Shown: positions 1 to 12,310 of the stretch, piece by piece | Layout: each line of letters starts with the position of its first letter | Numbering within the stretch: position 1 is the first letter of the stretch | NCBI RefSeq assembly: GCF_016808095.1 | Contig: NC_068971.1 | Coordinates: 14,520,501-14,584,500, forward strand | Source: Vigna angularis | Lineage: Eukaryota; Streptophyta; Magnoliopsida; Fabales; Fabaceae | Direction: 5' to 3' | DNA length: 64,000 nucleotides | Position numbers and translations under genes: made by a program | The notes under the pieces: generated by a model | Seen by the model: only the letters and a program-made list of their open reading frames with translations | What the model was told of the DNA's origin: nothing | The model's database searches: none

Positions 1-370
1 TAGCACAAGCAATACTAATGACCAATCAAATTGTTTCTAACCTTGCCACAGGTGCATATACTTCTGTAAAGTCTATTCCTCGTCTCTGTAGGAATCCTCT
101 TGCCACGAGTCTGGCTTTATGCTTTGATATTGTGCCATCTGGATTTAACTTTTTCTTGAAAACCCATTTCACTCCAATGCATTGTTTTCCAAGTGGCAAC
201 TTGACTAACTTCCACGTATTATTCTTCTCAATTGATTTAATTTCTTCAATCATGGCTTCCTTCCAAATAGGTTGCGCAAGAGCCTCATCTACATCCAGCG
301 GTTCACTTCCAGCCATCAAAGCCAAGTGAATGATATCACCCTCTTCATCTACTCCTGCATCTGAGTACAT
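1..370 (-). pseudogene. copia reverse transcriptase, N-terminal part
   Basis: Shows EALAQPIWKEAMIEEIKSI, NNTWKLV, GVKWVFKKKLNPDG, KARLVARGF, and DFTEVYAPVARLETI, the standard start of the copia RVT_2 domain. The YVDD catalytic motif would lie beyond the left edge. It shares the frame of the integrase C-terminus, from which it is separated by a TAG near 490. Confidence 0.92.
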
Positions 371-493
371 CTCGTATTCAGAAAATCTGGAAGGTCTTGT
401 CGTTTGCCTTCTTGGTCTTCCTGAGACTTCTGCAGAATCTTCATCTTCAATGCTGCTTTCAGAAATCCCTGTTGTATTAGTATCTACTCTATC

Positions 494-1523
494 CTACTTT
501 GGTACATGCATCATAATTGCCGTTTTCTTCAGGCTTGATTGATTGGAGTTCCAATCCCAGCTTTCGTCTTCAAGAAAGATCACATCCCTGCTAATTGACA
601 TCTTTCTCTTTACAGGATCAAAGAACTTGTATGCACCGGTTGAATGATACCCAACAAACACCATACCCTCTCCTTTGTCTCCAAGCTTCGATCTCTTCTG
701 ATCTACAATGTGACAAAATGCCAAAGATCCAAAAACTTTAAAGTGTTTTACAGAGGGTCTCATACCTGTCCAAATTGCATGTGGAACCTTGCCTGGCAAC
801 CTTTTCGTCGGACACCTGTTGAGCACATAGACAGCCGTTGACACAGCTTCTCCCCACAACTCGCGTGGCACTGCCTTCTCTCTCAACATACACCTGGCCA
901 TATTCATTATGGTCCTGTTTCTTCTTTCTGCCAAACCATTGTGTTGAGGCGTATAAGGTGCGGTTACCTCGTGTTTTATTCCGTAACTCTGACAAAAAAT
1001 CTCAAACTCAGATGAAGTGTATTCACCCCCACCGTCTGTTCTCAGAATTTTAATCTGTCTTCCTGTCTCTCTTTCTACGCTGACCTTGAATCTTCTAAAC
1101 ATCTCAAGAGCTTCACTTTTCAATTTGATGAGATAAACCCATATCATTCTACTATATTCGTCAATGAAAGTGATAAAAATATCTATTTCCAGCCAGCGTT
1201 GGCACTTCTAGAGGTCCACATATATCTGAGTGTAAAACTTCAAGTCGTTCTTTGGATCTCATTTCCAATTGTGCTTGAAACAGTCTTCTCGTTTGCTTCC
1301 CAACAATGCATAATTCACACGATTTCTCTGGTAGAATAATACCTAGCAGTCCAAAAACCATATTTTTCTTACTTAGCTTCTGTAAATCTTGAAAGTTGAG
1401 ATGCCCGAACCTCAAATGCCATTTCCAGTTCTCATCTTCCTTTACCGTAGACAAACACTGTAAGTTTTCAACCATATCCATACAGACTTGAAACGTGCGG
1501 TTCTTCGAGATTTTACTTCTCAA
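494..1523 (-). pseudogene. copia integrase region
   Basis: 1161-1523 encodes the GAG-pre-integrase zinc-binding module (HLRFGHLN then CELCIVGKQ, the HHCC pattern) followed by LEVLHSDICGP, which contains the first catalytic Asp. A single-base frameshift near 1165-1175 separates it from 494-1147, which holds LRTDGGGEY (second Asp) and [18 protein letters not shown] (catalytic Glu) and then the C-terminal FLEDESWDW region. All three DDE residues are visible but are split by the frameshift. Near 490 an in-frame TAG interrupts the linker to reverse transcriptase. Confidence 0.9.
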
Positions 1524-2730
1524 ATCAAATTTTTGTTTTTATCAAACACTTCCACTTGATTGTTGTTTCCCATGATCACTGTAAAGCCCTTTTCTATCAA
1601 TTGACCCAAACTCAGTAAGTTGCACTTCATTTCTGGCACAAACAGAACATTTTCTATAGTCCCGTGCAATCCATCTTTTTTCTTTATAGTAACATTTCCA
1701 ATTCCTTCTACTCTTAATGTGCTGTTATCTGCAAATCTTACCTTGCTTTTCTTAGATTCATCCAGATTAATCAACCACTCTCTATTACATGTCATGTGAT
1801 TTGAACATCCTGAATCTAAATACCAAGATTTATTCAACGATGGTGAATCTTCTGGAAACGTTGTAACCATCAGAATTAATGGTTCTGAGTCAGATTCTTC
1901 CTTGACAAGATGAACCTCTTTATTATACTCTTTCTTGTGCTGTTTATCCTTATTCGAGTAACATTCAGAAGCAAAATGTCCCATCTTATGACAGGAGAAA
2001 CATTCTATATTCCTCTTGTCTTTCTTCTTATAGTTCTTCCTTGAACCACTTTTTCTCTCAGATGACTCACTTTTTTCTTCATGATCATCTGAATTGTCAT
2101 TATTCTTCCATTTCTTTTGTGTAGCAGACTTGCCTTTCCAATTCTTATACTTCTTCTTTCCTTCTCCTCTGAAGTGTTGGACCTTCAACGCTTGCTCATC
2201 AGCTTTGATAGGATCTCTGTCCAAAAGTCTCATCTCATGAGCCTCTAAAGAACTCTAAAGTTCTTCGATCTTTAACTCTGTAAGATCTTTAGATTCTTCG
2301 ATTGCAACAACAATGAAATCAAACTGTCTAGGTAATGATCTCATTATTTTCTCCATTATCATTAAATCAGTGAGCTTTTCACCACAACCTTTCATTTGAT
2401 TGGTAAGACACAAAATTCTATTGAAATACTCACTGACCTTGTCATTGTCCTCCATTTGTAGCAATTTATACTGTCTTCTCAGTGTTTGCAATCTTACTTT
2501 CTTAATCTTCTCCCCTCCAGCATGACAACGGACCAAGATATTCACGCTTCCCTTGCTGTATTCGCATTTTGGATTTTTTCAAAATGTGTGTCGTCCATTG
2601 GTGAATTATCAGTAAAGCTTTATCATCTTTCTTTCGATGCATCTCCTTCTGATCCTCTGAACTGTGGAAATCAACCGCAGAATCCTGTCCTTCAACCACA
2701 CTGATGACGTCTTGAACTCAAAACAAAACT
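1520..2730 (-). pseudogene. copia gag with zinc knuckle, plus protease start
   Basis: The N-terminal part (about 2502-2730) carries the usual gag start with a KDDKALLIIHQ stretch, then shifts frame near 2540 into a segment (2255-2545) with NRILCLTNQMKGCGEKLTD and IMRSLPRQFD, typical of the UBN2/retrotransposon gag domain. After an in-frame TAG near 2240 the frame continues (1520-2233) through a lysine-rich linker, a CX2CX4HX4C zinc knuckle (CFSCHKMGHFASEC), and the aspartic protease region with the WYLDSGCSNHMT motif. In an intact element this would form the capsid and the polyprotein-cleaving protease. A frameshift near 1520 leads into the integrase region. Confidence 0.88.
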
Positions 2731-2921
2731 CGCATCTATGTACTCCACCTGCTCCAATTTTTATCTGTGAGAACGGGGAGATTTGTCATAGAAAAATCAG
2801 CCATGATCCTTCTTCTTTCCTGCCCAAAGAACTTCTTTCTTTGATCTTTCAAACTCACGTGGTACAACCGCACTGTACCCGGATTAACCCACGATTCACC
2901 TTAGGCCCTTCCTCGACCAAA

Positions 2922-2934
2922 GCTCTGATACTAC
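2922..2934 (-). other. Primer-binding site (initiator tRNA-Met)
   Basis: The minus strand reads GTAGTATCAGAGC immediately inside the LTR, close to the canonical TGGTATCAGAGC complementary to the 3' end of initiator tRNA-Met. This fixes the element's orientation and the inner LTR edge. Confidence 0.75.
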
Positions 2935-3167
2935 TGATAGCAGAAAAGATGATCCAGAGAAACTGGTAGCAGAAATGAGATAAGCAGAGAAGATGTAACA
3001 ATGATTGTGAAAGAAATGTAATAGAGAAAAACTATATTAACAAAGAGTTACAGAATGTTTATATATGTAACATACAACAGTAAAACGGTATTTAACTAAC
3101 AAAACTAACAAAACATTAAAGCTTGAATTACAAAACTAATAGTGGCTACACTTATACACCCTATTCA
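2935..3167 (-). repeat. 5' LTR of the copia element
   Basis: Begins TGATAG directly beside the primer-binding site; I place the outer end at CTATTCA (3161-3167), giving TG...CA ends and about 233 bp, a usual size for a compact copia LTR. On the minus strand it contains a TATA-like ATATATAAAC near 3060. The outer boundary is a judgement, because the partner LTR is not in the window. Confidence 0.6.
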
Positions 3168-3843
3168 ATTCAACCATTGAAACTGGACAGTGAACAAACC
3201 AAGCACGTCCTTTGATAATTTCTATCAAATTGAAGTGATATTGGTCTAAATTTAAAACGAGTATTGTAAGAAAGCGTGATGAAAATCTTAAAACTAAACT
3301 ACCTTAAATTCAAGTATAAGATTAAAGTACTAAGAAAAAAATATTTTTTTATATCAATAAAATGTCTTCAAATTTCCAACATTAACTTAGTATTTAATTA
3401 TAAAAATGAAATTAATTTAAGTTATATAAAATATAATTAAAAAATAAAAAAGTTATATAAGTTTTATTAAACATTACTCGAACCTATATTTGCTTGAATA
3501 GAAAGTCTGAGAAAGGTAAAGACAACATAAAAAATATATGAAAAATGATATAATATCATGAGCATAGCTGAGTCTGTATGAAGTACAATTGTCGAACTAT
3601 GGTGAAAACAAGAAAAATAGAAAAAAGTGTAAAGTGGAGAGGATATTATAATTAAAATTGGGTTAAAAATAAACGATTTGTAGTATTTTATAGTAATAAT
3701 TCTAGAATAGGAATGAAGGTAGCCAAATTAGAATAGCCAAAAACAAACAAGTCCATAATTCACTTTTCTTTTCTTCCTTTTTCATATTTTCATTTCCTTT
3801 CATCGAAATCATTGCTTCACTGTTTTTTCTCATATTCTTCAAC
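3168..3843. other. AT-rich spacer upstream of PRA1
   Basis: No coding potential seen. The last ~80 bases before the PRA1 start are pyrimidine-rich (TTCATTTCC-type runs), as in a plant 5' leader. I cannot place a TATA box with confidence. Confidence 0.5.
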
Positions 3844-4512
3844 ATGGCAGCTCCTACACCCACCCCACAGGTTCTCCCCGTCTCAAATCCTCAATCCACC
3901 ATCACTACCACCGCCACCACCGAGGAACAGCAGCCACCGCAACCCGCAGTCCGCGCCATCATATCCTACTTCTCGGACTCCCTCCGTCACAGCCTCTCGC
4001 ATCGCCGTCCCTGGCCGGAGCTCATGGACCGCTCGGCGCTGGCGAAGCCGATGTCATTCTCGGAGGCGACGCTGCGCGTGCGGCACAATGTCTCGTACTT
4101 CCGCGTGAACTACTACGTGGTGGTTTCGCTGATCCTGGCGGTGTCGCTCCTAACCAGCCCCTTCTCCCTGGTGCTCCTCGTCTCCCTCCTCGCCTCCTGG
4201 CTCTTTCTCTATCTCCTCCGCCCCACCGACCGCCCCCTCCGCCTCTTCGGCCGTACCTTCACGGATTTCGAGACGCTCTCTCTCCTCGCCGCCGCTTCCT
4301 TCTTCCTCCTCTTCCTCACCCCCCTTGGCTCCCTCCTCGTCACCGCCTTCACCGTCTCCATCGCCCTCGTCGCCGCCCACGCCGCATTCAGAGTTCCCGA
4401 GGACCTCTTCCTCGACGACCGCGACTCCACCCAGCCGGCCGGCTTCCTCTCCATCCTCCGCGCCGCTGTCAACGTCCCTCCCGTCCCCCCACCCGTCCCC
4501 AGCCGCGGCTGA
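3844..4512 (+). CDS. PRA1 family protein (PRA1.B-like)
   Basis: A 222-residue intronless ORF. PRA1 (prenylated Rab acceptor) proteins are small endomembrane proteins that bind prenylated Rab GTPases and help ER-Golgi-endosome trafficking. What shows this: a Thr/Pro-rich cytosolic N-terminus (1-37), then RPWPELMDRSALAKP (55-69) and RVRHNVSYFRVNY (78-90), the conserved PRA1 core. Two hydrophobic hairpins follow, at about 91-126 and 143-182, separated by a basic loop with RPTDRPL, and a short tail with VPEDLFLDD. Length fits the family. ATG 3844 follows an A-rich/pyrimidine leader and nothing longer is available. Third codon positions are strongly GC-biased, unlike the AT-rich surroundings, but this is common for plant PRA1 genes. 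It appears intact and single-copy here. Confidence 0.93.
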   Translation: MAAPTPTPQVLPVSNPQSTITTTATTEEQQPPQPAVRAIISYFSDSLRHSLSHRRPWPELMDRSALAKPMSFSEATLRVRHNVSYFRVNYYVVVSLILAVSLLTSPFSLVLLVSLLASWLFLYLLRPTDRPLRLFGRTFTDFETLSLLAAASFFLLFLTPLGSLLVTAFTVSIALVAAHAAFRVPEDLFLDDRDSTQPAGFLSILRAAVNVPPVPPPVPSRG

Positions 4513-7500
4513 TCGGAGCTTCTCCCTGTCTGCACCCTTCAAGGATTCATTCATTCACATGTTTGTTTATACGTTTGGTTAGGGAATTTGGACACGTTTT
4601 CTCTTTTATGATATATTTTTGGAGGGAAAACTTTTTATTTTATTTTCTTTTTTTTCTTACCCACACCCATTGTTACTTTTTTTAAACAGTGACTTTCATT
4701 TCTGAACTTCCATGAGTTGTTATTATTAAGTAACTTGTTAATTATTTTCTTATGTGAAAGTTAGCCTTACGAATTTGGGTATTTCTTTGGGCTATGTTTG
4801 AAAATCTTAAGCAAAGAACATTATTATTATTATGAAATATTTTAGTTTTTTAGTTTCCTCCTGGCTTCTATCAAATAACATCTCTAGATATTTAGAACAT
4901 ATAAAATGGATTGCGGTGGTGATCCAAATTAGAAATAAAGAAGTTTGCAAACACATGACTATGTGAAAGCTTAAGCAAGATTAACGAGAAAGTACAAATT
5001 AACTTCTAAGAAATAAAAGAGAAAGAAACACGTACAAGTTTAGTTTTCTATAAAAATAGAAAGGCTGATATATAATTGTAAATTGTTCATGTTCGAAATA
5101 TGTTTGGGCTTTTTATTTTCAAAATTAATGATTTTAAATTCTTAATGGTGTTAATTTTTTTTTCACGTAACAAATTGTGTTGCACTTAAATATTTGTCCT
5201 GTTTACACGTAGAATAACACATGTATATTAGGGGTTGAAAATCTTAACCCAAAGGATTCAGAGTTGTCATTTACTCAAATAAGTCCTATAATAAGAAAGA
5301 GTAATCAGAGTCTCCCTTCCTGCCCATTTTACCAGACATATATTATATTGAGTTTACCATTAGGTCAAACTTATTTACTATCAATAAATGACATTATTGC
5401 TATTAATTGTCAATCAATGACTATTATTTTCATTAATCGTTCATTAGTAGCTATTATTGCTCAGATTAATTGTCATTATTGACTATTCTAAATCGGTCGA
5501 TCATTTCCTTGTTGAATGGTCTGCTTGATCCTTGGCTGACCAGTGATCATACAGTAACATCTATATATTTTTTACTACTGGGAATGAATACTATCATTTC
5601 AATTCGATTTTAAATAGTCTCAATTGGATTCTTTTTTTTTTTGAAAATGTGACTCAAATAGTTAACATTGTGTAAACGTTAACGATGGTGTACAATGAAC
5701 ATGATGATGTTGATTATTTTATTATGTGGAATTGAATATTGGTTAATTGCACAATTTAGTTAACATAAGAATTAGAGATTTGTTGCATAGTGACCATGGT
5801 TAATTAGGGTTTTGAAGACCAACAAAAGACTAAAATAAGACCAACAAAGCTAGAGATTTAGGGGACGAGATTTTCAACATACATTTAGCACTCATCAATG
5901 ATCAAAGGTTGACGGTAATTGAGGTGAGTTTGATATGGTAGGTGATTCGGTGTTGCATTTCTAGAAAAAATGGATAATATACTAAATCAGAAGACACAAA
6001 GGTACAATGTAGGAATTAGGAGAAAATTGAAAATCTTTCAAAAATGTCAAGTATCGAGAACGGAGAGGGCTTCAACTAAGTAAAGGGCTCATTTCATACT
6101 ACCTAAACCTACAAAACTCACAATAGTGAAAAATATCATCCAATTTCAAAATTTCAAGAGAGTAAACTAAAAACAGAAATTGTGAAAAGAGTTGAAACTA
6201 GTAGGAGTAATTAATAAAAAAAATCTATGAATTTTAACAATTAGCAAGTTTAGAAAAGAAACATTCCTTTTTCAATGAAAGAAGAAACCAATTAATCTTT
6301 AAATATTAAGACAAAGAAACCAATCACTTAAAAGTAGATAAGTGAACACATCAGCTAAATTATTCAAAATTGATTAACAAAATTAACAAAATGACTTATT
6401 TATTACATATTAAAAAAATATTAATTGAAACTACTTAAAAAATGAAAACCGAATAGAAATTCTAGTAAAAAATTCAAAAAGTAACGTGAGACTTTTCAAA
6501 ATATATTATTTTCATCAACTGAATGATAAGATATATCTCTCTTCATTTTTCTAATTCATTCTTCATTTCAAAGAATTTAAATTTGAATTAAAGAAACAAA
6601 ATTTAAAGAAAGATTTGAAATTTTTGTGACACAATCATCTATTCTTACTTTCTTTCCGTATCCGATTTGGCCTTTTTCTTGTAGATATCCATGAAATAAT
6701 ATTAAAGTGAATAATGCATTGGTAAAGGCGTCAATAGATGCATATTGGAGGAAGAACTTTTTCTTCTTCCTGAACACCAAAATGTCATTAAACGTGCAAA
6801 ATGTGAGTTAACATATATTAATTTTATAATTAAATATATTTTTTATTTTTGAACTTTTAATTTCATAATTTTCCACCATCGTCTACACTGAATTATATCA
6901 ACTCTAACTTCATCGTCATTTTTCAACTCATTATTAATCCTTCTATTTTTCACACAACCACTTCATCCTCTTCAGCACTTGATGATGGACTAATTCCAAC
7001 TCTAAAGTGGAAGTTTAGAATCTAAAACATAGCCTTTAATTTTATATACAATTATTTGTGTATCATGGTTGTGTTTCATGTTCTCACTTGTTTGAAATAT
7101 GCTTTGCGACCAATTATCCTTTTCCAATCTTTGTCATTTGTAACTTAATTCAGTCAAAAACATAATTATAAACTGTTCTCAATCTCTGTCCTTTGTGGCT
7201 AATTTATAATTTTTATTTAAATATTTGTTTCAAAAATTTAGTTTGACATATATGTTCATATGAGGAAAGTTGGGTTTGCAGTTAAGGTTGATTTAAATGC
7301 AATTATCCTTATTCAACTAGTGTTGTAGTCGTTTGTATCTTAAATCCAACATGAAAAATGTGATGTCCAAAGTTTCATAAATTACAAAATATAGTGGTTT
7401 TAAAGTTTTGTTTTTTGTAGTTAACTTAAAATGATATTGTCTGGAAAAAAACACATGTATAGTAATAGTACAGGTCAATAATATATTGAATACTTTAAAT

Positions 7501-9002
7501 CAGTTGTACTAGGATGAAAAGCTAACTTGTTATCCTTTTGTATTATTTTATTTGTACTATCATAATTGTCACATCTTCCTAAAATAAAATGTGAAAATGA
7601 TACATTTTATTTTGCATGAGAACAACCTTCATGAAATATATTTCAGTGATTGATAATTTTATTGCGTTTGAACAATTTTCCTTATGTTTTGATAATACTT
7701 ATCTTAATTAATTATCACCCTTGTTACTTTGTTAAAATTAAATGTCTTGAAAATTTGTAAAATTTGAAGTTGTGAATTACCTATTAATTTATTTGTACAT
7801 ATTACTTACAAATATTACTTACAAACTAATTATACACAAATTTATCTATATGTAATCACTAATTTGTATATAATTATTTATAAATTTGTAAATCCATATG
7901 TAATGATTATCTATAATGAATTTACATATAGGTTTTTTTGTCTTTGAAGATTACCTATGAATTTTGTGTTACTTGACATTTTTTAGTATAGTAGGTAAAA
8001 TTGATTTTTCTTGTAGTGCTTTTGTTGTGCCGTGATGATTGATAAAGAGTCTACCTTCATCCATTTAATAAAATAATTGATTGCTGAACTGTGTGAATAT
8101 GTACAGTGAAGAGTCAAAAAGTAACAATTATATGTAATTCTTTTGTTGAATAGATCACACTTCTAATATTCGTGGCATTTTTTAATAAATGTATAAGCAT
8201 CTTTCTTATTTATGTTATTTATCTGATCGATGTGTTATTGTTTATTGGTAAAGAATCCCAAGTTTCAAAGGGAAATAGAAGGAAGATTTACTTGGATCAA
8301 TATTAGAGTAATAATAGATGAGAAATATATCTATGATTAAAGTTGAGTCTCAGTTGAATGTTGACCAAATATTTCCTTTAGTCAGATATTATATTTATAC
8401 GTTCCATATATCATGAATAAATAAATATATTAAACAAATTTTGTTATTTTAAAGATAATGAGATATTATATTATATCATAATATTTTAAAGATATTAGAT
8501 AATTAATTATTATATCATAATATCTTTGAAATATATAATAAAATCTGATAATAAATTATTATTTTATAAGATATTATCTTTAAATATTTTAGAGATATTT
8601 TATAATATATTAAAATATGTAATATTATCATTTTTAAATAATTTCTAATTAAATTTTTACATAAAAATTGTAATTATATAAATACTATAAACAAATAAAA
8701 TAATACCTGCTTATGTTTTCTGAAAAAGTATATTTATAAAAAACTGTAGATCACTAATAATTAAAAGAAAGAAAATATTGCTATAAATTTAATTTCAAAA
8801 TTACCTTATATACTACTAACGCACGGCTGAAATTGTCTATACACCCACGGAAACATGACAAGTACTCCAACCTTTGAAAGTCTCAAAACTGGTTCCTCCA
8901 TAAAATAAAAACACAACTCCACTGTGTAATTATATAATAATTGTGTATGGTTGTTATTGTACGTAAAAAGTTATTCTTTTTTTAGGGATATTGGTAGGGT
9001 TG
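4513..9002. other. Long AT-rich intergenic region
   Basis: About 4.5 kb with no convincing gene. It begins with the PRA1 3' UTR. 7780-8018 contains repeated short motifs around ATTACCTATGAATTT and ends in a CACTA-type terminus. 8400-8640 is nearly pure A/T. Open frames here are short, low-complexity and without recognisable domains. Confidence 0.6.
8005..8018 (-). repeat. Isolated CACTA-type terminus
   Basis: TTTTTCTTGTAGTG is the reverse complement of the common plant CACTA terminal sequence CACTACAAGAAAAA. Short repeats resembling subterminal repeats lie to its left. I did not find the matching left end, so this may be a non-autonomous or truncated copy. Confidence 0.45.
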
Positions 9003-9399
9003 AACCTAGGTGTAGTTTAGTTAATTCTTTATCACAATTGAATATTTGAGGTATAGTAAAATGTATTTGACTTTTGGCTTTGATCTTATATTTATAAGTC
9101 ATCCGGATGCTAAACTAACACAGATCCAATAAAATAAAAACAGATTATTTAGATTCGGTTAGTTACTCAAAAACAACTTATTAGTGTCTTTGATCAGATA
9201 TCTTTAATTAATATCTTTTAATCATTCTATTATTATTTTATCATCTACTGGATTATTTGCCCAATAATAACTTAAACGCTGGCCCCATTATGATCCAACA
9301 TCAATAAAATCATTTAACCTGGCCGACCATTGTTGATGTAGCGGATAGACCGAACAGTCTTGAGACTTAACCGTTCGGTCTACTATATATCATACATAT
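9003..9399 (-). repeat. Left direct repeat (LTR-like)
   Basis: Matches 13908-14291 along its whole length by eye with many substitutions. Ends with a small inverted arrangement of GACCGAACAGTC (9349-9360) and ACCGTTCGGTC (9370-9380). Confidence 0.6.
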
Positions 9400-10249
9400 G
9401 CCTCCCAAGTCCGAGTTAACCGTTTGACTTTAGTCAAGGTTATTATAGGACTTATATGAGCTTGAGAGAGGTCGTAATGTGCTTTAAGTCATTGCTCTTC
9501 TCTGGTCCGAACGAAGGACTCTAGGCCGAGTGGCTACTAATGGGAGCTCTTTTTAGAATTTTTTCCCATGTTGAGTAGTAGATGCTAAGATCATGTTATC
9601 TGACTAAACCTTCCTGTGCGAGATATTTTTACTCACAAAAATATGCGTTAAATAAAGTAAACGCTTTAATATTTTATAATTTATTTCTATAATGAAAAGT
9701 TATTGGAACCTGGCAAGGCTGAACCGAGCGGTGAGTGATAAAAGTTCTCTTGGAACTTATTCCTATGTTGAGCGGAGGCACTACAAGTTCTCTTTGAAAC
9801 TTTTTACTAGTCCGAGCAGTAAACCCTAGGATTCTGCTATCTGCACAAGCTAGTTTAAGCTATAAAGTCGGATGACCAATCAAGCGAAACCGCTTGTTAT
9901 TTGATTGGACATTTGAAGCCCAAAATGGGATATTTATATTAAGAGGTGTCCCTGGTGAGCTATAGCTGCTCTACTATCTGGTGAACTGCAAAATACACAA
10001 GAAGGTGATCGTAATAATGTAAGATCCTTGAAAATATTTGTAAGTCAGATACTAGATTAAAAAAAAAAATAAATAAATAGTGAATAGTAAATAGTAAATT
10101 GTGAATAGTAAAAAAAAAAAATTTTGGAAGGGATAAGTGTTCCACGTAGCTTTGAGATCAGAATTCATCAAATTGCAAATATAAAATTATTTTTGTAATA
10201 GTAAAATGAATAAAAAAATGAATAGCTAAAATGAATAGTAAATTTTTTT

Positions 10250-10262
10250 TGCTATAAATAGC
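10250..10262 (+). promoter_or_regulatory. LTR TATA box
   Basis: GCTATAAATAGCC, about 230 bp inside the solo LTR start. The minus strand of the LTR at 37716-40274 has the near-identical CTATAAATAGCC near 40031-40042, which supports both as LTR promoters. Confidence 0.6.
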
Positions 10263-10638
10263 CAAGGGGGAGGCTGAAAATTTACACCAAAAACTTAAAA
10301 AAAATTTGAGAGAAGAGAGTTGGAAGAAATTCTAGTTGCAAAGGGGACATTCTAGAAGTTTTCGGGGAACGAGGAGATTAAGTCTGTAATAGAGGTAAGG
10401 GGAGCTAACCTTGAGTATTTCGTTTTGTATTATCTTGAGTCTTGAATATGCAATATTTTGCTCTTGTCTAATCTTAAATTTTGAATATGAAGTATCTTGT
10501 TTCTGTATGATCTTGAATTTTGAATGAGAACATGCTTCTGTGTTTAGATCCAAGTGTGATAGTTGTAAAATATGATGTTGATTATGTTATGCCATTTGTA
10601 TGTTATTAGTTGTTTATTTTTGTATTTTTGGATGGATT

Positions 10639-11049
10639 AGAAGTTGTCTAACCGGCTCTGCCAGATTCAACTTCTTGTTTCCCCATACTTTTTATTGTTT
10701 TCCTTATTCGTTTTAGTTTTGGAAGGATTAGAAGTTGTCTAACCGGTTCTGTCAGATTCAACTTCTTATTTCCCCAGACCTGTTATTGTTCTTATTATTT
10801 AATTACATTGTATTTTTGGAAGGATTAGAAGTTGTCTAACCGGCTCTGCCAGATTCAACTTCTTGTTTCCCCATACCTTTCATTTCTTATTTATATTGTA
10901 TTTTTGGAAGGATGAGAAGTTGTCTAACCGGCTCTGCCAGATTCAACTTTTTGTTTCCCCAGAAATTTTATTGTTTTATCTATTTTTTTTATTGCTTCTT
11001 TCTGGAAGGATGAGAAGTTGTCTAACCGGCTCTTCCAGATTCAACTTCT
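10639..11049 (+). repeat. Five-copy hairpin minisatellite in LTR leader
   Basis: Five copies of a 37-bp core start at 10639, 10730, 10827, 10915 and 11013 (spacings 91, 97, 88, 98). Each has arms AGAAGTTG and CAACTTCT around TCTAACCGGCTCTGCCAGAT, with an inner GGC-TCT-GCC pairing. Cores are well conserved; the T-rich spacers between them are not. Confidence 0.85.
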
Positions 11050-12099
11050 TGTTTCCCTTGAATTTTTTTATTAAGATTATTTTGATGGTAAAGAGAGCTA
11101 ATTATTTTTGTATGAATTTATTTTATAAAATATATGCATATGAATGTTGAACTGGTGTGCTCTTGTGAAACTGTTTTATGACTTTTATTATATTGGAGGT
11201 TATAACTGAAACTGTAAAATTGTACATGTTGTGACGTGATGAATTTAATCTGTTTTAAATAAGTTTGTTGGCTGAAATTGATCTTGTTGGAAGGTCTGGA
11301 GTAAGGGTTATGTAATAGCTTGTATATGGGTATTAAATAGATGTACAGGTACTGTTTGAGATTGCTGTGAGAGGAAGTGAAAATATTAAAATTAGGCATT
11401 TTAGATTTAGAGCATAAGAGAAGAGGGTAGATAATTTAAATAAATTAATTGTTAATTATTGAGGGCCTTTCCTTGTTGGTAGGATAGAGAACCTTAAAAA
11501 CCTGAGTTGGCACATCCCTGATCATAGAGCAGCCCTGGCCTGGTCTAGTCAGTTGTGACTAGTCATATGTGCTGGCGTCGAAGGTGAGTTTGATGCGTTC
11601 AGACATCTGGGTCCTCTCCGGTGACCAATTGGGATAAAGAAAGATCTCTACTAGGATGAAAATAAAATAAAACAAGTTGATTGAAGATGCATAAAGTTAT
11701 CATGGTAAAAACTTCATATATATTTCATTTACCGCTACATTGAGCCCAAACTTTAATATGTAGTTCCTAAGACATGTTGATGTATTTTGGCTGTTCTGCG
11801 ACCTTTGATTGGTGAAAATATGTTGAGTTATACTCGTTTTAAAAAAAATGAGTTTATAATATGAAGTATGATATCTGGTAATATGTTTACTTTATTTTGG
11901 GTATTTACATCAAAACGGGTTATTGTCAATTTATAATTAAAGAATGAACATGATTGAGTTAGGTGGATAAGAGGGTATGATTTGTTGATTTTATGAAATG
12001 TTGGATTGGATATGAGAAATCATTACTTATGAAATGATGTTTACTACTGGGAGTAGGATGTTCGGTTTATATCATGAGAGCTTGATATGAACAAAGTAA

Positions 12100-12310
12100 C
12101 ACCCGAGGTTTATGGAAGCAGGCAGAAAGTGGTCTGACCATAAGGCTTTGACATAAACATATGATTCGTAAGTCTTATAGAAGCAGACAGAGAGAGGTCT
12201 GACCATAAGGCTTCAGAAAGTAAGACATAGTATACAGGTAAGGCTTAAGGAAGCAGGCAGAGAGCGGTCTGACCATAAGGCTTCGTGAGTAAGCATGGTA
12301 TACTTGTAAG
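12100..12310 (+). repeat. Three-copy ~75-bp tandem repeat
   Basis: Three units contain GAAGCAG(G/A)CAGA(A/G)AG...GGTCTGACCATAAGGCTT. They lie in the 3' part of the solo LTR, where related Tekay-like LTRs also carry diverged short repeats. Confidence 0.75.

Larger units (their letters stand above)
1..3167 (-). mobile_element. Decayed Ty1/copia LTR retrotransposon, 5' part
   Basis: Reading right to left on the minus strand, the window shows one LTR (about 2935-3167), a primer-binding site, gag, zinc knuckle, protease, integrase and the start of reverse transcriptase, which runs off the left edge. The order protease, integrase, reverse transcriptase is diagnostic of copia. The reading frame is broken by several stops and frameshifts (near 490, 1165, 1520, 2240 and 2540), so the copy cannot make its polyprotein. 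The second LTR and target-site duplication are outside the window. Confidence 0.93.

Noticed and set aside
2922..2934. tRNA-like sequence (also 58970-58983)
   Set aside because: These are retrotransposon primer-binding sites, only complementary to tRNA ends, not tRNA genes.
4150..4554. Long acidic minus-strand frame opposite PRA1
   Set aside because: It is the antisense shadow of a GC-biased coding region and has the low-complexity Glu/Gly composition expected from that.
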